DNA of 64,000 nucleotides from Akkermansiaceae bacterium. GTDB taxonomy: Bacteria; Verrucomicrobiota; Verrucomicrobiia; Verrucomicrobiales; Akkermansiaceae. Within the stretch, counting starts at the first letter, position 1. Each line of letters begins with the position of its first letter. The translations under genes were made by a program, and so were the position numbers. The stretch is from NCBI GenBank assembly GCA_015061985.1, contig SUVN01000011.1, positions 1 through 64,000 on the forward strand, read 5' to 3'. Below the pieces are notes generated by a model. That model saw nothing but the letters and a program-made list of their open reading frames with translations, was not told where the DNA came from and did not search any database. Positions 16,977-25,847 of this stretch are shown piece after piece.

Positions 16977-18542
16977 ATGGCAATAGATCCTAAATTGCTT
17001 GAAGAACTTGAGGAGCGCCGTCAGAAGGTTATTATCTCCGGTGGTCAGGACAAGATTGACAAGCGTCACGAAAAGGGCGACTGGACTGCCCGCGAACGAA
17101 TAGACTGCCTGTTTGACTGTGGTTCGTTCACGGAAATCGGTATGCACACCCGCCATCATTGCAGCAATTTCGGAATGCTGGATAAGTACATTCCGGGTGA
17201 GGGAATTGTTTCCGGGTTCGGGCTGGTAGGCGGTCGTCCGGTGGCTGCCGTTTCTGCTGATTTCATGGCACAGGGCGGTTCGCTGGGTTACATGCACGCT
17301 CAGAAGATTTGTGATGCGCAGCAGTACGCGCTCAAGGCCGGCATGCCCATCATTCAGATGAACGACTCCGGCGGTGCCCGTTTGCAGGAGGGTATCGAGG
17401 CACTGACAGGATTCGGCAATGTCTTTTATAACAACGTGGCCGCTTCCGGCGTTGTGCCCCAGATTTCACTCATCCTTGGCCCCTGTGCCGGCGGTGCAGC
17501 CTATTCTCCGGCGCTGACCGACTTCATCATCATCCGCCAGGGAGGTGCTGCCGGTATGTACATCACCGGCCCGAAGGTCATCGAACAGGTGACCTATGAG
17601 AAATGTACCATGGAAGAAATCGGCGGTGCCGCTGTGCATGCCACGGTTTCCGGTAATGCGCACTTCGTTGCCCGCACGGACGAGGAGGCTATTGCCATTG
17701 CCAAGCGTCTGTTGACCTACCTGCCGTCCAACAACGCGCAGGAAGCCCCGCACGATCTCTCCGCTCCGCTGGACATTGCAAACGACGAGGGCATGAACGA
17801 CATCATCCCGGACAACAACAACACCCCGTTGGATGTGCAGAAGGTGATTTCCCGTCTGGTGGACGAAGGCTCGTTCATGGAAGTACACGCAGGCTTTGCC
17901 GGCAACGTGGTGGTGGGCTTTGCCCGCATCTGCGGCGTGGTGGTGGGTATCATTGCCAACCAGCCTGCTGTGAAGGCCGGTTGTCTGGATATCGATGCTT
18001 CCGACAAGGCTGCCCGTTTCATCCGCTGCTGCGATGCATTCAACATTCCGCTGGTGAACCTGGTGGACGTGCCCGGCTTCCTGCCCGGCAAGCAGCAGGA
18101 GCGCGGCGGTATCATCCGCCACGGTGCCAAGATGATTTATGCCTACTCTGCTGCCTCCGTGCCTAAGGTGACGCTCATTCTCCGCAAGGCCTACGGCGGA
18201 GCCTACATTGCCATGTGCTCCAAGGCGCTGGGCGCAGATGCTGTCTTTGCCTGGCCCTGTGCAGAGATTGCCGTCATGGGTGCTGCCGGTGCCGTGCCGA
18301 TTCTCTATGGCCGCAAGCTGGCAGCCATCGAAGACCCGGAGGCCCGCGAGGCAGAGCAGAAGAAGCTCTATGACGAGTACGTCAAGGCTTTCTACAACCC
18401 CTACGCCGCCGCCGCTTCTGATCAGGTGACGGATATTATCGACCCGAAGGAATCCCGCGCCCGCATCGCGCTCACCCTCCGTACCCTGTTGGGCAAGCGA
18501 GAGTCTGCCCCGGTGCGCAAGCACGGTAACATTCCGCTGTAA
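16977..18542 (+). CDS. mmdA: methylmalonyl-CoA decarboxylase, carboxyltransferase alpha subunit
   Basis: The 521-residue biotin-dependent carboxyltransferase has the acyl-CoA carboxylase layout, with oxyanion-hole glycine motifs (NDSGGARLQEG near residue 120, GPCAGGAAYSPAL near 162, and the second-half KAYGGAYIAM). It moves CO2 from (S)-methylmalonyl-CoA to the biotin carrier. Propionyl-CoA carboxylase beta is nearly identical in sequence, but the presence of mmdD, mmdC and the membrane pump mmdB immediately downstream identifies the decarboxylase. The pathway turns succinate into propionate while exporting Na+, as expected for an Akkermansia-like fermenter. It is the first gene of the operon. 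Confidence 0.92.
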   Translation: MAIDPKLLEELEERRQKVIISGGQDKIDKRHEKGDWTARERIDCLFDCGSFTEIGMHTRHHCSNFGMLDKYIPGEGIVSGFGLVGGRPVAAVSADFMAQGGSLGYMHAQKICDAQQYALKAGMPIIQMNDSGGARLQEGIEALTGFGNVFYNNVAASGVVPQISLILGPCAGGAAYSPALTDFIIIRQGGAAGMYITGPKVIEQVTYEKCTMEEIGGAAVHATVSGNAHFVARTDEEAIAIAKRLLTYLPSNNAQEAPHDLSAPLDIANDEGMNDIIPDNNNTPLDVQKVISRLVDEGSFMEVHAGFAGNVVVGFARICGVVVGIIANQPAVKAGCLDIDASDKAARFIRCCDAFNIPLVNLVDVPGFLPGKQQERGGIIRHGAKMIYAYSAASVPKVTLILRKAYGGAYIAMCSKALGADAVFAWPCAEIAVMGAAGAVPILYGRKLAAIEDPEAREAEQKKLYDEYVKAFYNPYAAAASDQVTDIIDPKESRARIALTLRTLLGKRESAPVRKHGNIPL

Positions 18543-18562
18543 TTCACCCAAAATAAACTAAT

Positions 18563-19009
18563 ATGTTAACCATCCAGACACTCGCTGCGCTCGATATGGA
18601 AGCCGTGACCTATCAGGTCACCGGCATGTGCGTGGTGTTCTGCTGCCTTGTTTTGCTGAGCGTCATCCTGACGATTTCCGGCAATGTGGCACAGCGTCTT
18701 GATGCTTCCCGCAAGGCTAAGGCCGCGGCTGCTCAGGCAGCCATGGCTCCGGCTCCGGCGGCAGCCCCCGCCCCGGTGGCGGAGGCTCCGGTGCTGCCCC
18801 CCTCAGAGGTGGCGGCTCTTGCGGCTGGTATCTATGATGCGGCTCGCAGCAGCATAACACCGGAGGTTGTGGCTGCCATTGCCGCTGCCGTCAAGGTAAC
18901 GCTTGGCAATGAAGCCCGCATCCTCGATATCAAACCCGTGGATACTGCCTACGGGCAGACCGGTCGCACGACCACTATCGTCAACAAAAACTTCCCCGTG
19001 AGAGGCTGA
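18563..19009 (+). CDS. mmdD: methylmalonyl-CoA decarboxylase delta/OadG-like subunit
   Basis: The 148-residue protein has one N-terminal transmembrane helix (about residues 20-42, GMCVVFCCLVLLSVILTI), an Ala/Pro-rich linker at 55-80, and a C-terminal segment (ARILDIKPVDTAYGQTGRTT) typical of OadG/MmdD subunits, which tether the carboxyltransferase to the membrane pump. It lies 20 bases after mmdA. Confidence 0.85.
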   Translation: MLTIQTLAALDMEAVTYQVTGMCVVFCCLVLLSVILTISGNVAQRLDASRKAKAAAAQAAMAPAPAAAPAPVAEAPVLPPSEVAALAAGIYDAARSSITPEVVAAIAAAVKVTLGNEARILDIKPVDTAYGQTGRTTTIVNKNFPVRG

Positions 19010-19066
19010 TTTCCCTCTCCAAACATCTCAAACAATTCACTAACAAAACAACACCAATATATCAAT

Positions 19067-19462
19067 ATGAAACAGCTCCGTATTACCGTTGCCGGTCAGA
19101 CCTTTGACGTAACCGTTGAAACCGTGAATGGCTCCGCCCCCGTGGCCGCCGCTCCGGCTCCCGCTCCCGTTGCCGCCCCCGTGGTGGCTGCTCCTGTGGT
19201 GGCCGCTCCCGTGGCAGCTCCGGCTCCTGCCGCAGCTCCCGCCGGTGCCGGCACCCCCATCTCCAGCCCGCTTGCAGGCAAGGTGGTGTCTCTCGACGTG
19301 ACCCCCGGCACGGCCGTGAAGGAAGGCGACCAGGTAATGACCCTGGAGGCCATGAAGATGAACACCGTGATTTATGCTCCCGCTGCCGGTACGGTGTCTT
19401 CCTTCGCCGTGAAGCCCGGTGACACCGTGGCTGAGGGTCAGCCGCTGGCTTACCTCGGTTAA
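19067..19462 (+). CDS. mmdC: methylmalonyl-CoA decarboxylase biotin carrier subunit
   Basis: The 131-residue protein has a short N-terminal segment, a flexible Ala/Pro/Val linker (residues 24-62) and a C-terminal biotinyl domain with the EAMKMN motif; Lys97 is the biotin attachment site. It shuttles the carboxyl group from MmdA to MmdB. Fourth-position placement between mmdD and mmdB is standard for these operons. The linker is low in sequence complexity and could vary in length between strains. Confidence 0.92.
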   Translation: MKQLRITVAGQTFDVTVETVNGSAPVAAAPAPAPVAAPVVAAPVVAAPVAAPAPAAAPAGAGTPISSPLAGKVVSLDVTPGTAVKEGDQVMTLEAMKMNTVIYAPAAGTVSSFAVKPGDTVAEGQPLAYLG

Positions 19463-19530
19463 TTCCCGTTGTCTTTGGCCCCGCCGGTTCTGCATCGGCG
19501 GGGGGTATTCCAACATCATCTTTTACAGAT

Positions 19531-20922
19531 ATGCAAGATCTTATCCAATCGTTTGCTGACTTCATCGGCGGCATGGGGCTTTTCGCCATGACCTGGCAGA
19601 TGTATGTCATGTGGCTGGTGGCTCTGGTGATGCTGTATCTGGGTGTGGTGAAGCAGTTTGAACCGCTGCTCATGGTGCCGATTGCCTTCGGCGCACTCAT
19701 CGCCAATATCCCGGACAACGGTATGGTCATCACCCAGGCTGACCGCGAGATTGTTGCCATGGAGGACGGCAAGATGACCATATCCAATATGACGGATGTG
19801 GGCTTCCTGCGCCTGACGCTGGCACGCGTGGAAGAAGCTCCCGTTACCTGCCCGGATACCAAGGCTGCTCCTGAGGAGCAGGAGAAGTATCTGGCCGCCA
19901 TGGAGGAAGAAATGGTCGTGACTCCCACCGCCCAGAAGGGTAAGGTGCAGGTGAAAGGCCAGAAAATGGAGCACGTGATGGTCATGAAGCCTGAGGGCGG
20001 TCTCTTTGACTGGATTGGCCTGGGCATCAAGTGCGAGATTTTCCCGGCTCTCATCTTCATGGGGGTGGGTGCTCTCACCGACTTCGGTCCGCTGCTGGCC
20101 TCTCCCAAGGCTTTGCTGCTGGGGGCTGCCGCACAGGGCGGCGTGGCATTCACGTTCCTGTGTGCCGTGGCTCTCGGTTTCACCAAGGGACAGGCCTCTG
20201 CCATCGGTATCATCGGTGGTGCAGACGGTCCCACCTCCATCTTCCTGGCCAGTAAGCTGGCACCGGAGCTGCTGGGTGCCATTGCCGTGGCTGCCTATAC
20301 CTACATGGCTCTCGTGCCGCTGATTCAGCCGCCCTTCATGAAGCTTTGCACCACGGAGGCACAGCGCAAGATTAAGATGAAGAGTCTGCGTCAGGTGTCT
20401 CAGGGTGAGAAGCTGTTCTTCTGCTTCACTGTGACGGTGGTGACCATCCTGCTTTGCCCGGATGCCGCCCCGCTGCTGGGCATGCTGATGTTCGGCAACT
20501 TCCTGCGCGAGTGTAAGGTGACGGAGCGTCTGGTGAACTGTGCTCAGAATGAGCTGATGAACATCACGACCATTCTGCTGGGTGTGTCCGTGGGTCTCAC
20601 CATGCAGGGCTCCCGCTTCCTGCAGACGGAGACGCTGCTCATCATCATGCTGGGTGTGGTGGCCTTTGCCGTGGCAACCGTCTGCGGTCTGCTGTGTGCT
20701 CAGCTCATGAACCTCGTTCCAGGCTGGCGCAAGAATCCCATCAACCCGCTTATCGGTTCCGCTGGTGTTTCCGCCGTGCCGATGGCTGCGCGTGTGTCGC
20801 ACAATGTGGGGCAGCAGGCTGACCGCACCAACTTCCTGCTCATGCACGCCATGGGCCCGAATGTGGCCGGTGTGATTGGTACTGCCGTTATTGCCGGTTA
20901 CTACATCACCACGCTGAACTGA
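19531..20922 (+). CDS. mmdB: Na+-pumping decarboxylase beta subunit with extra hydrophilic insert
   Basis: The 463-residue polytopic protein matches the OadB/MmdB family: EPLLMVPIAFGALIANIP at residues 44-61, GVGALTDFGPLLA at 178-190, the GIIGGADGPTSIF motif near 222-235 and the C-terminal GVSAVPMAARV. It decarboxylates carboxybiotin and pumps Na+ outward. Between residues 62 and about 155 there is a charged, lysine- and glutamate-rich stretch (EEQEKYLAAMEEEM) that I do not expect in the family at this position; it would lie in a loop between the first and second membrane parts. Last gene of the operon, followed by a hairpin at 20952. Confidence 0.9.
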   Translation: MQDLIQSFADFIGGMGLFAMTWQMYVMWLVALVMLYLGVVKQFEPLLMVPIAFGALIANIPDNGMVITQADREIVAMEDGKMTISNMTDVGFLRLTLARVEEAPVTCPDTKAAPEEQEKYLAAMEEEMVVTPTAQKGKVQVKGQKMEHVMVMKPEGGLFDWIGLGIKCEIFPALIFMGVGALTDFGPLLASPKALLLGAAAQGGVAFTFLCAVALGFTKGQASAIGIIGGADGPTSIFLASKLAPELLGAIAVAAYTYMALVPLIQPPFMKLCTTEAQRKIKMKSLRQVSQGEKLFFCFTVTVVTILLCPDAAPLLGMLMFGNFLRECKVTERLVNCAQNELMNITTILLGVSVGLTMQGSRFLQTETLLIIMLGVVAFAVATVCGLLCAQLMNLVPGWRKNPINPLIGSAGVSAVPMAARVSHNVGQQADRTNFLLMHAMGPNVAGVIGTAVIAGYYITTLN

Positions 20923-20951
20923 TCTGCTGAACAGCGTTTGACAACTTTCGA

Positions 20952-20990
20952 GCGCAATCTTCTCATGCGGAAGATTGCGCTTGATGTCTT
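20952..20990 (+). terminator. operon-ending hairpin
   Basis: GCGCAATCTTC (20952-20962) and GAAGATTGCGC (20970-20980) form an 11-base perfect stem with a seven-base loop, followed by TTGATGTCTTT. The U-run is interrupted, so termination may be partial. Confidence 0.65.
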
Positions 20991-21098
20991 TATGCGAGCT
21001 GACGGCAAAAGGCTTCATTTTATCGGATTATCATGCTCACCTGTCATTTTTCGCTCGCCTTGGCCTGCTGAATATGGTAGAGTTAACCGTAATCTGCC

Positions 21099-22520
21099 AT
21101 GAGCGAATCTGATTTTATTTACGATAATGTTGATGAGTACCTGAAGCTGGGTAAAACCATCCTCAGCCCGACCATGTATCTGGGCGCGGGGCTTCAGCCG
21201 TACTGGATGCGGGCCGCTGCCTATGAACCGGTGGACGAAGCCGCCGGTGTGCTGACCCCGGAAGATACCGGGAAGCTGGTGGAAAGCTGCACCACCCCGG
21301 AGCAGCGTGCCGAACTGGAGACCAACGGGGCGATTGATTTCATTGCCGAATCCCCCTCCGGCAAGTACCATGCCTACATCTATCTGCAGGAAGAAGGCCA
21401 GCTGCTCATTCTTATGAGCCTGCATGTGGACGTCTTCCTCAAGCAGGGGGTGGACTGCAAGTGCTCCGATATCCATCTGCCGGCGGCTTGTCCGCCTTCC
21501 TGGCGTCGCAACGGTCGCTTGCAGCCCATGTGGGAGGGTGCCCCCGCATTCACCCGCGAGGATGCCAAAATCCTGGTGGAAAGTTTCCTGGGTGAGCGCG
21601 AGTGGGAGCGCCTCAAGGAGCTGGGCGATGTTGACTTCGCCTACCAGAACGAGCATGGCCGTTACCGCGCCTCTGTGGTGAACCAGCGTCTGGGCTACGA
21701 TATCTGCTATCGTATCATCAACAGCAGGATTCTGTCGATGAAGGATATCAACCTGCCGGAAGAATACGTTGTGCCGCTGACCCGTTTCACCAACGGGCTC
21801 ATTCTGGTGACGGGCTCCGTGGGTTCCGGTAAGTCCACCACGCTTGCCTCTATCATTGACTTCATCAACGAGGATCGCAAGGACCATATCATTACGTTGG
21901 AAGACCCCATCGAAGCTATCTTCCCCTGCAAATCCTGCCAGGTGAACCAGCGCGAGGTGCACAAGCACACCGAATCCTTCGCCCGCGCTCTTCGCGCCGC
22001 TCTGCGTGAAGACCCGGATGTCATCATGGTGGGTGAAATGCGCAATCTGGAGACCATTTCTCTGGCGCTCACCGCTGCTGAAACAGGTCACCTGGTGCTG
22101 GGCACGCTGCACACCAACTCTGCCGCAAGCACCATTGACCGTATTCTGGACGCTTTCCCCGTGGAGGAACGCGAGCACATCCGTATCATGGTCTCCGAAT
22201 CGCTGCGCGGCGTTCTCTCCCAGCAGCTTGTGCCGAAGAAAGACGGCACGGGCCGCGTGATGGCCTTGGAAATGCTCGTGAACACCTCTGCCGTGGCCAA
22301 CTGTATCCGCGAGGGCAAGACTTTCATGATTCCCGGTATCATTCAGACCGGTAAGCAGCAGGGGATGCGTCTCATGGATGATTCCCTCCAGAATCTCTAC
22401 ACCTCCGGCATCATCAGCGCGCAGGAATGCCGAGCACGCGCCACGGACAAGGTGATGATGGACAAATTCCTGGAGGCTCACCCCGAGCCGACGGAAGCCC
22501 CCGCCGCACCTCAGGCATAA
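21099..22520 (+). CDS. PilT/PilU-like retraction ATPase with duplicated N-terminal domain
   Basis: The 473-residue protein carries the full PilT ATPase core: Walker A GSVGSGKSTT near residue 240, the Asp box EDPIEAIFP, Walker B DVIMVGEMR, and the His box AAETGHLVLGTLHTN. PilT ATPases depolymerise type IV pili. The N-terminal about 210 residues appear to contain two PilT-type N-terminal domains in tandem: residues 25-105 (APTED-like pattern LTPEDTGKLVESC) and 120-205 (FTREDAKILVESF, SDIHLP). The first copy has lost the usual SDLH motif. It lies 29 bases upstream of a standard PilT; both are probably cotranscribed. No other pilus genes are in the window. Confidence 0.87.
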   Translation: MSESDFIYDNVDEYLKLGKTILSPTMYLGAGLQPYWMRAAAYEPVDEAAGVLTPEDTGKLVESCTTPEQRAELETNGAIDFIAESPSGKYHAYIYLQEEGQLLILMSLHVDVFLKQGVDCKCSDIHLPAACPPSWRRNGRLQPMWEGAPAFTREDAKILVESFLGEREWERLKELGDVDFAYQNEHGRYRASVVNQRLGYDICYRIINSRILSMKDINLPEEYVVPLTRFTNGLILVTGSVGSGKSTTLASIIDFINEDRKDHIITLEDPIEAIFPCKSCQVNQREVHKHTESFARALRAALREDPDVIMVGEMRNLETISLALTAAETGHLVLGTLHTNSAASTIDRILDAFPVEEREHIRIMVSESLRGVLSQQLVPKKDGTGRVMALEMLVNTSAVANCIREGKTFMIPGIIQTGKQQGMRLMDDSLQNLYTSGIISAQECRARATDKVMMDKFLEAHPEPTEAPAAPQA

Positions 22521-22549
22521 GCAACACCTAACTCTTTAATTTTCTGACA

Positions 22550-23647
22550 ATGAGCAATCGAATTGATACCTATTTCCAGTACCTGGTGGACCAGGGCGGT
22601 TCCGACCTTCACCTTTCTGAGGGTGAGGCTCCCAAGATTCGTGTGCATGGTGAAATCACCCCCATTGAGGGCGAGGGAGAACTGTCACATGAGGATATGA
22701 TTGAGCTGATGGAGCCCATCTGCCCGAAGCGCCTCTGGGAGAGCTATGTGGAGGACGGCGATGCGGACTTCGCCTATGAGATGAACGAGAAATCCCGTTT
22801 CCGCTGCAACTACATGAAGCAGCAGCGTGGCTATTGCTGCGTGTTCCGTCTCATTCCCACCAAAATCCTGACCATGGAGCAGCTCAATGTGCCGGAGCAA
22901 ATCAAGCGCTTCGGCGAGATGCGAAACGGTCTCGTGCTGGTGACCGGCCCGACCGGCTCCGGTAAATCCACCACGCTGGCGGCCCTGATTGACTACATCA
23001 ACACCAACTTCTCCCGCCACATCATCACCGTGGAGGAACCCATCGAATTCGTGCACCCCTCCAAGCAGAGTATCATTACTCAGCGCGAAGTGCCCACCAA
23101 CTGTGCCTCATTCGCAGACGGCCTGCGTGCCTCTCTGCGCGAGGATACCGACATCGTGCTGGTGGGCGAAATGCGCGACCTGGAGACCATCTCTCTGGCG
23201 CTTACGGCGGCCGAGACCGGTCTGTTGGTGTTCGGCACACTGCACACGAACAACGCCCGCAAGACCGTTGACCGTATCATCGACGTGTTCCCGGCAGAGC
23301 AGCAGGCACAGGCGCGCACCATGCTGGCCGGTTCCCTGCGCGGGGTGGTTGCCCAGCTGCTCATGAAGCGCTGCGACAAGCCCGGCCGCGTGGCGGTGAA
23401 TGAAATCCTCTTTGCCACGCCTGCCGTGGGTGCCATCATCCGCGAGGGTGCCACGCAGAAGCTTGCCGACGTTATCGTGGGCGGTAAGGGGCTCGGCATG
23501 CAGTTCATGGATGATGCCATCTGGCAGAAGCTTCAGCAGGGTATCGTTTCCCCGGAGGAAGCCTACATGAAAGCCATCGACAAGGCTCGCTTCAAGAACT
23601 TCCTGCCCAAGGAGTCTGCCGGCCTCGCCAACGCCGGCGGTGCATAA
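22550..23647 (+). CDS. pilT: type IV pilus twitching motility ATPase PilT
   Basis: At 365 residues this has standard PilT length. The N-terminal domain contains SDLHLSEG (residues 18-25); Walker A GPTGSGKSTT sits near residue 133, the Asp box EEPIEFVHPSKQSIITQREV follows, then Walker B DIVLVGEMRD and the His box TGLLVFGTLHTN. It powers pilus retraction at the inner membrane. Cotranscribed with the preceding PilT/PilU-like gene and ended by a strong terminator at 23672. Tandem pilT-pilU arrangements are widespread. Confidence 0.92.
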   Translation: MSNRIDTYFQYLVDQGGSDLHLSEGEAPKIRVHGEITPIEGEGELSHEDMIELMEPICPKRLWESYVEDGDADFAYEMNEKSRFRCNYMKQQRGYCCVFRLIPTKILTMEQLNVPEQIKRFGEMRNGLVLVTGPTGSGKSTTLAALIDYINTNFSRHIITVEEPIEFVHPSKQSIITQREVPTNCASFADGLRASLREDTDIVLVGEMRDLETISLALTAAETGLLVFGTLHTNNARKTVDRIIDVFPAEQQAQARTMLAGSLRGVVAQLLMKRCDKPGRVAVNEILFATPAVGAIIREGATQKLADVIVGGKGLGMQFMDDAIWQKLQQGIVSPEEAYMKAIDKARFKNFLPKESAGLANAGGA

Positions 23648-23671
23648 GGGATATCTGTGATAAAACTCAAC

Positions 23672-23709
23672 AAAACCGCCTTCCGACTGTGACCGGAAGG
23701 CGGTTTTTT
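23672..23709 (+). terminator. Rho-independent terminator of the pilT operon
   Basis: AAAACCGCCTTCCG pairs with CGGAAGGCGGTTTT over 14 bases with an eight-base loop, followed by further T residues. Confidence 0.9.
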
Positions 23710-23739
23710 ACCGAATTCGGCGAGAAATGGAGGGTTATA

Positions 23740-24007
23740 CCCTCACTATCAACGGCGGAGCTAACCCTGCGCACAAGTTATCAAACTCCACCAGCTCCGC
23801 CTATCGAGTATACCCCGTCGGCGGGTAGCCAATACTCGTATCTCTTCGCAGTATGGGGCGAACTACGGCCTTCGAGGAGTAAGTACTGCTCTTGAGCAAC
23901 AAGGCAATGGACAAGGTATTGGTTTGGCAATAAAAATTAACGACATCATTCGGGGGAGGCTCGCTAAAAATGGGAAGTTGTCGGGCTGGAAGCCCGAGGA
24001 AATTTAA
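23740..24007 (+). pseudogene. frameshifted remnant of an unidentified protein
   Basis: Two adjoining reading frames read like protein. One frame ends with YTPSAGSQYSY near 23840; a different frame from 23843 to the stop at 24005-24007 continues as SSQYGANYGLRG, then QGNGQGIGLAIKINDI and NGKLSGWKPEEI. Joining them needs one frameshift near 23841, and no start codon or upstream domain can be found. The composition (Gly, Tyr, Asn, Gln rich) recalls phage structural proteins, but I cannot name a family. The left arm of the 334-bp inverted-repeat element overlaps its last codons. Confidence 0.45.
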
Positions 24008-24299
24008 AGCCCGAGGAACGGGCGAAGGCTGTTAGACAGGGGCAGAGCGTGAAGCGCGTAGCCCCTGTTCACGAATCAATTATAAAGGAACCCATGGAAC
24101 CTGTGGTGACAGCGATCTATGCTTTGTGCGATGGTATGCTGTCACCACCGTTTCACGGGGTTCCCTTTTTATTTCCTTTGAAAAACAGGGGTTCCGCAGC
24201 TAACGCTGCTTCACCGCCTGCCTAAGCGCTACCGCCCTCACGGGCTCTGAAATTCCGCACGCCTGCGGCGTGCAAAATGCCCGACAATTTCCAATTTTT
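23966..24299. repeat. 334-bp structured element with 21-bp terminal inverted repeats
   Basis: The ends AAAAATGGGAAGTTGTCGGGC (23966-23986 without its last bases) and the complement at 24279-24299 match at 19 of 21 positions. Between them are at least six further hairpins: CGGGCT/AGCCCG, GCCCG/CGGGC, ACAGGGGC/GCCCCTGT, GGTGACAGC/GCTGTCACC nested in GGAACCC/GGGTTCC, GCAGC/GCTGC and GCACGC/GCGTGC. No protein is encoded inside. It could be a non-autonomous mobile element or a large structured RNA; a reverse transcriptase or nuclease partner was not found nearby. Confidence 0.55.
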
Positions 24300-24328
24300 C
24301 CTTTGCAAACTTGTGGAATCATTTACCG

Positions 24329-24363
24329 AACGATATACTAGTTATTTATCGAACGTCATACTA
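24329..24363. repeat. short direct repeat
   Basis: GAACGATATACTAG and GAACGTCATACTAG occur 20 bases apart, matching at 12 of 14 positions, at the 3' end of the restriction-gene fragment. Meaning unknown. Confidence 0.4.
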
Positions 24364-24702
24364 GCTTAAAGAATGCATGCTGTCCAGTAAATCCTGATAG
24401 CTGGCAACCTCATGATATCTCACATTGGCGGAGGAAATGGAGTTAAATAGCTTTTTGGCACACGCAATCTTGGCTTTTTCTATGGTGGATAAGTCCATGG
24501 ATGACATGGAGCCTTTGGTCTCAGCGATGAAGAAGATATGCTTTACGCCTTCGCGTTTCAAGGCTACGGCCCAGTCAGGTGCATAGTTACCCACGGGAGT
24601 CGGTATCTGGAACGAACGAGGAAGTTTAGCGTATACGATTACCTCATTGGCTTCATCAAGGTCTCGTGCCATTTTGTTGCACTCTGTTTTCAGTCGTGTC
24701 AT
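24361..24702 (-). pseudogene. C-terminal fragment of type III restriction endonuclease (Res) subunit
   Basis: The 113 residues resemble the extreme C-terminus of type III Res proteins, which are usually around 900-1000 residues long: VYAKLPRSFQIPTPVGNYAPDWAV, then FFIAETKGSM and EKAKIACAKKLF. The Asp of PDWAV and the ETK triad belong to the PD-(D/E)xK nuclease, so only the nuclease tail survives. No helicase domain and no Mod methyltransferase are present. The neighbouring structured repeat and direct repeats suggest the rest was lost through rearrangement. It is unlikely to be active. Confidence 0.75.
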
Positions 24703-24805
24703 GAGAGTTTATTTGTTTCCTCAATACATTGCAGAAACATAATGAAAAAATGTTCTTAGGCTTCTTGTTGAAAAGGGGTATTCGAGCAAAAACGCCTGCG
24801 TTCTC

Positions 24806-25699
24806 TTATATTTCTTTTCCTCGACTCAGGGAAACGAGAATCTGGGTATTTATTGCCGTATCAAAATGAGCTAGTGCAAAATCGCAGGAAACCAGAATAA
24901 GCGCCCAACTGAGCCATGCACTCACCAACATAGTAACAGCTATGCACATTACTGCAACCATAGAATATGACTTAGTTTCAACGTTAGCAGATTGTTGACT
25001 GTTTGAATACAAGCCGGATGTCTGTGTTGCATCGCTTTCAGGTTCTTCCTCGGGTATATACGATGATTGTCCAACATTTTCAGATGGCATATTTGAACTA
25101 TCTTCTAATATGTTATCTTCTTTATAACTAAGACTTTCACCTATTGAGTGCGGAACGTTGCCAGGAGCATCTTCCCTCCTAATCGGCAATGATATCTCTT
25201 TAATTTTTAACGACGTTTCTTCTATCTTATGAATATGATTTATCAGATTTTCGCGTAATGATTCATTGAGAGTAACGTTGAGAATTACTCTTTTTGCTGA
25301 TTCAAGGTCAATTTTAAAAGATACAGTATGGTAGTAAGAAGTGTTTTCAGTAACGTATAATAGGGGTATACTTTCTATCTCATACTGCTTATTTATGTCT
25401 GCTACCAGTTCATTATAGCACTTTATTTCATCGAATAAAGCATTGTAAAGTCCTGTCTCGTTTTTATGGAAGAAATAAGCAACAGATAATATTCTTTGAG
25501 AAAAAAATCCGGCCGTATATTTCTGATTGAAAGGGATTGTTGTAGTAACTTTTCGGCTACCTGACAGTGAAGAATATCCGGCGGATCCCAGATAAAGAAA
25601 GCTCCCCCATGTTCCCAATGCCAATAATAAGTAAGCCATAAATCGGCATACCTTGATAAAAGTAAAACCGGCTCTATATTTGTCGCGACTCTTATTCAT
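24806..25699 (-). CDS. hypothetical two-helix membrane protein
   Basis: The 297-residue protein has a hydrophobic segment near residues 18-40 (FMAYLLLALGTWGSFLYLG) and another near 245-275 (SMVAVMCIAVTMLVSAWLSWALILV). A soluble, partly acidic, low-complexity region lies between (residues 170-240, rich in Ser, Glu and Pro), which would face the periplasm or the cytoplasm as one loop. I recognise no family. Base composition is clearly more AT-rich than the core genes. It follows the SHOCT-domain gene on the same strand after about 150 bases. Confidence 0.55.
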   Translation of the reverse strand: MNKSRDKYRAGFTFIKVCRFMAYLLLALGTWGSFLYLGSAGYSSLSGSRKVTTTIPFNQKYTAGFFSQRILSVAYFFHKNETGLYNALFDEIKCYNELVADINKQYEIESIPLLYVTENTSYYHTVSFKIDLESAKRVILNVTLNESLRENLINHIHKIEETSLKIKEISLPIRREDAPGNVPHSIGESLSYKEDNILEDSSNMPSENVGQSSYIPEEEPESDATQTSGLYSNSQQSANVETKSYSMVAVMCIAVTMLVSAWLSWALILVSCDFALAHFDTAINTQILVSLSRGKEI

Positions 25700-25847
25700 G
25701 TTATGTGAGTTTCCAAATAATAAAATAAATAACCAGAAGGGTCAAAGAACTCCATGTGCCACATAGAGCTATGTTAAACATATTGGTGATGATATTATTC
25801 TTTTTTTTATTTTTGTCCATTTGATTTCAAATGAAATATTTTACAAA

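Noticed and set aside
23966..24299. Retron msr-msd for the structured element
   Set aside because: The inverted ends would fit, but no reverse transcriptase gene lies nearby or anywhere in the window.
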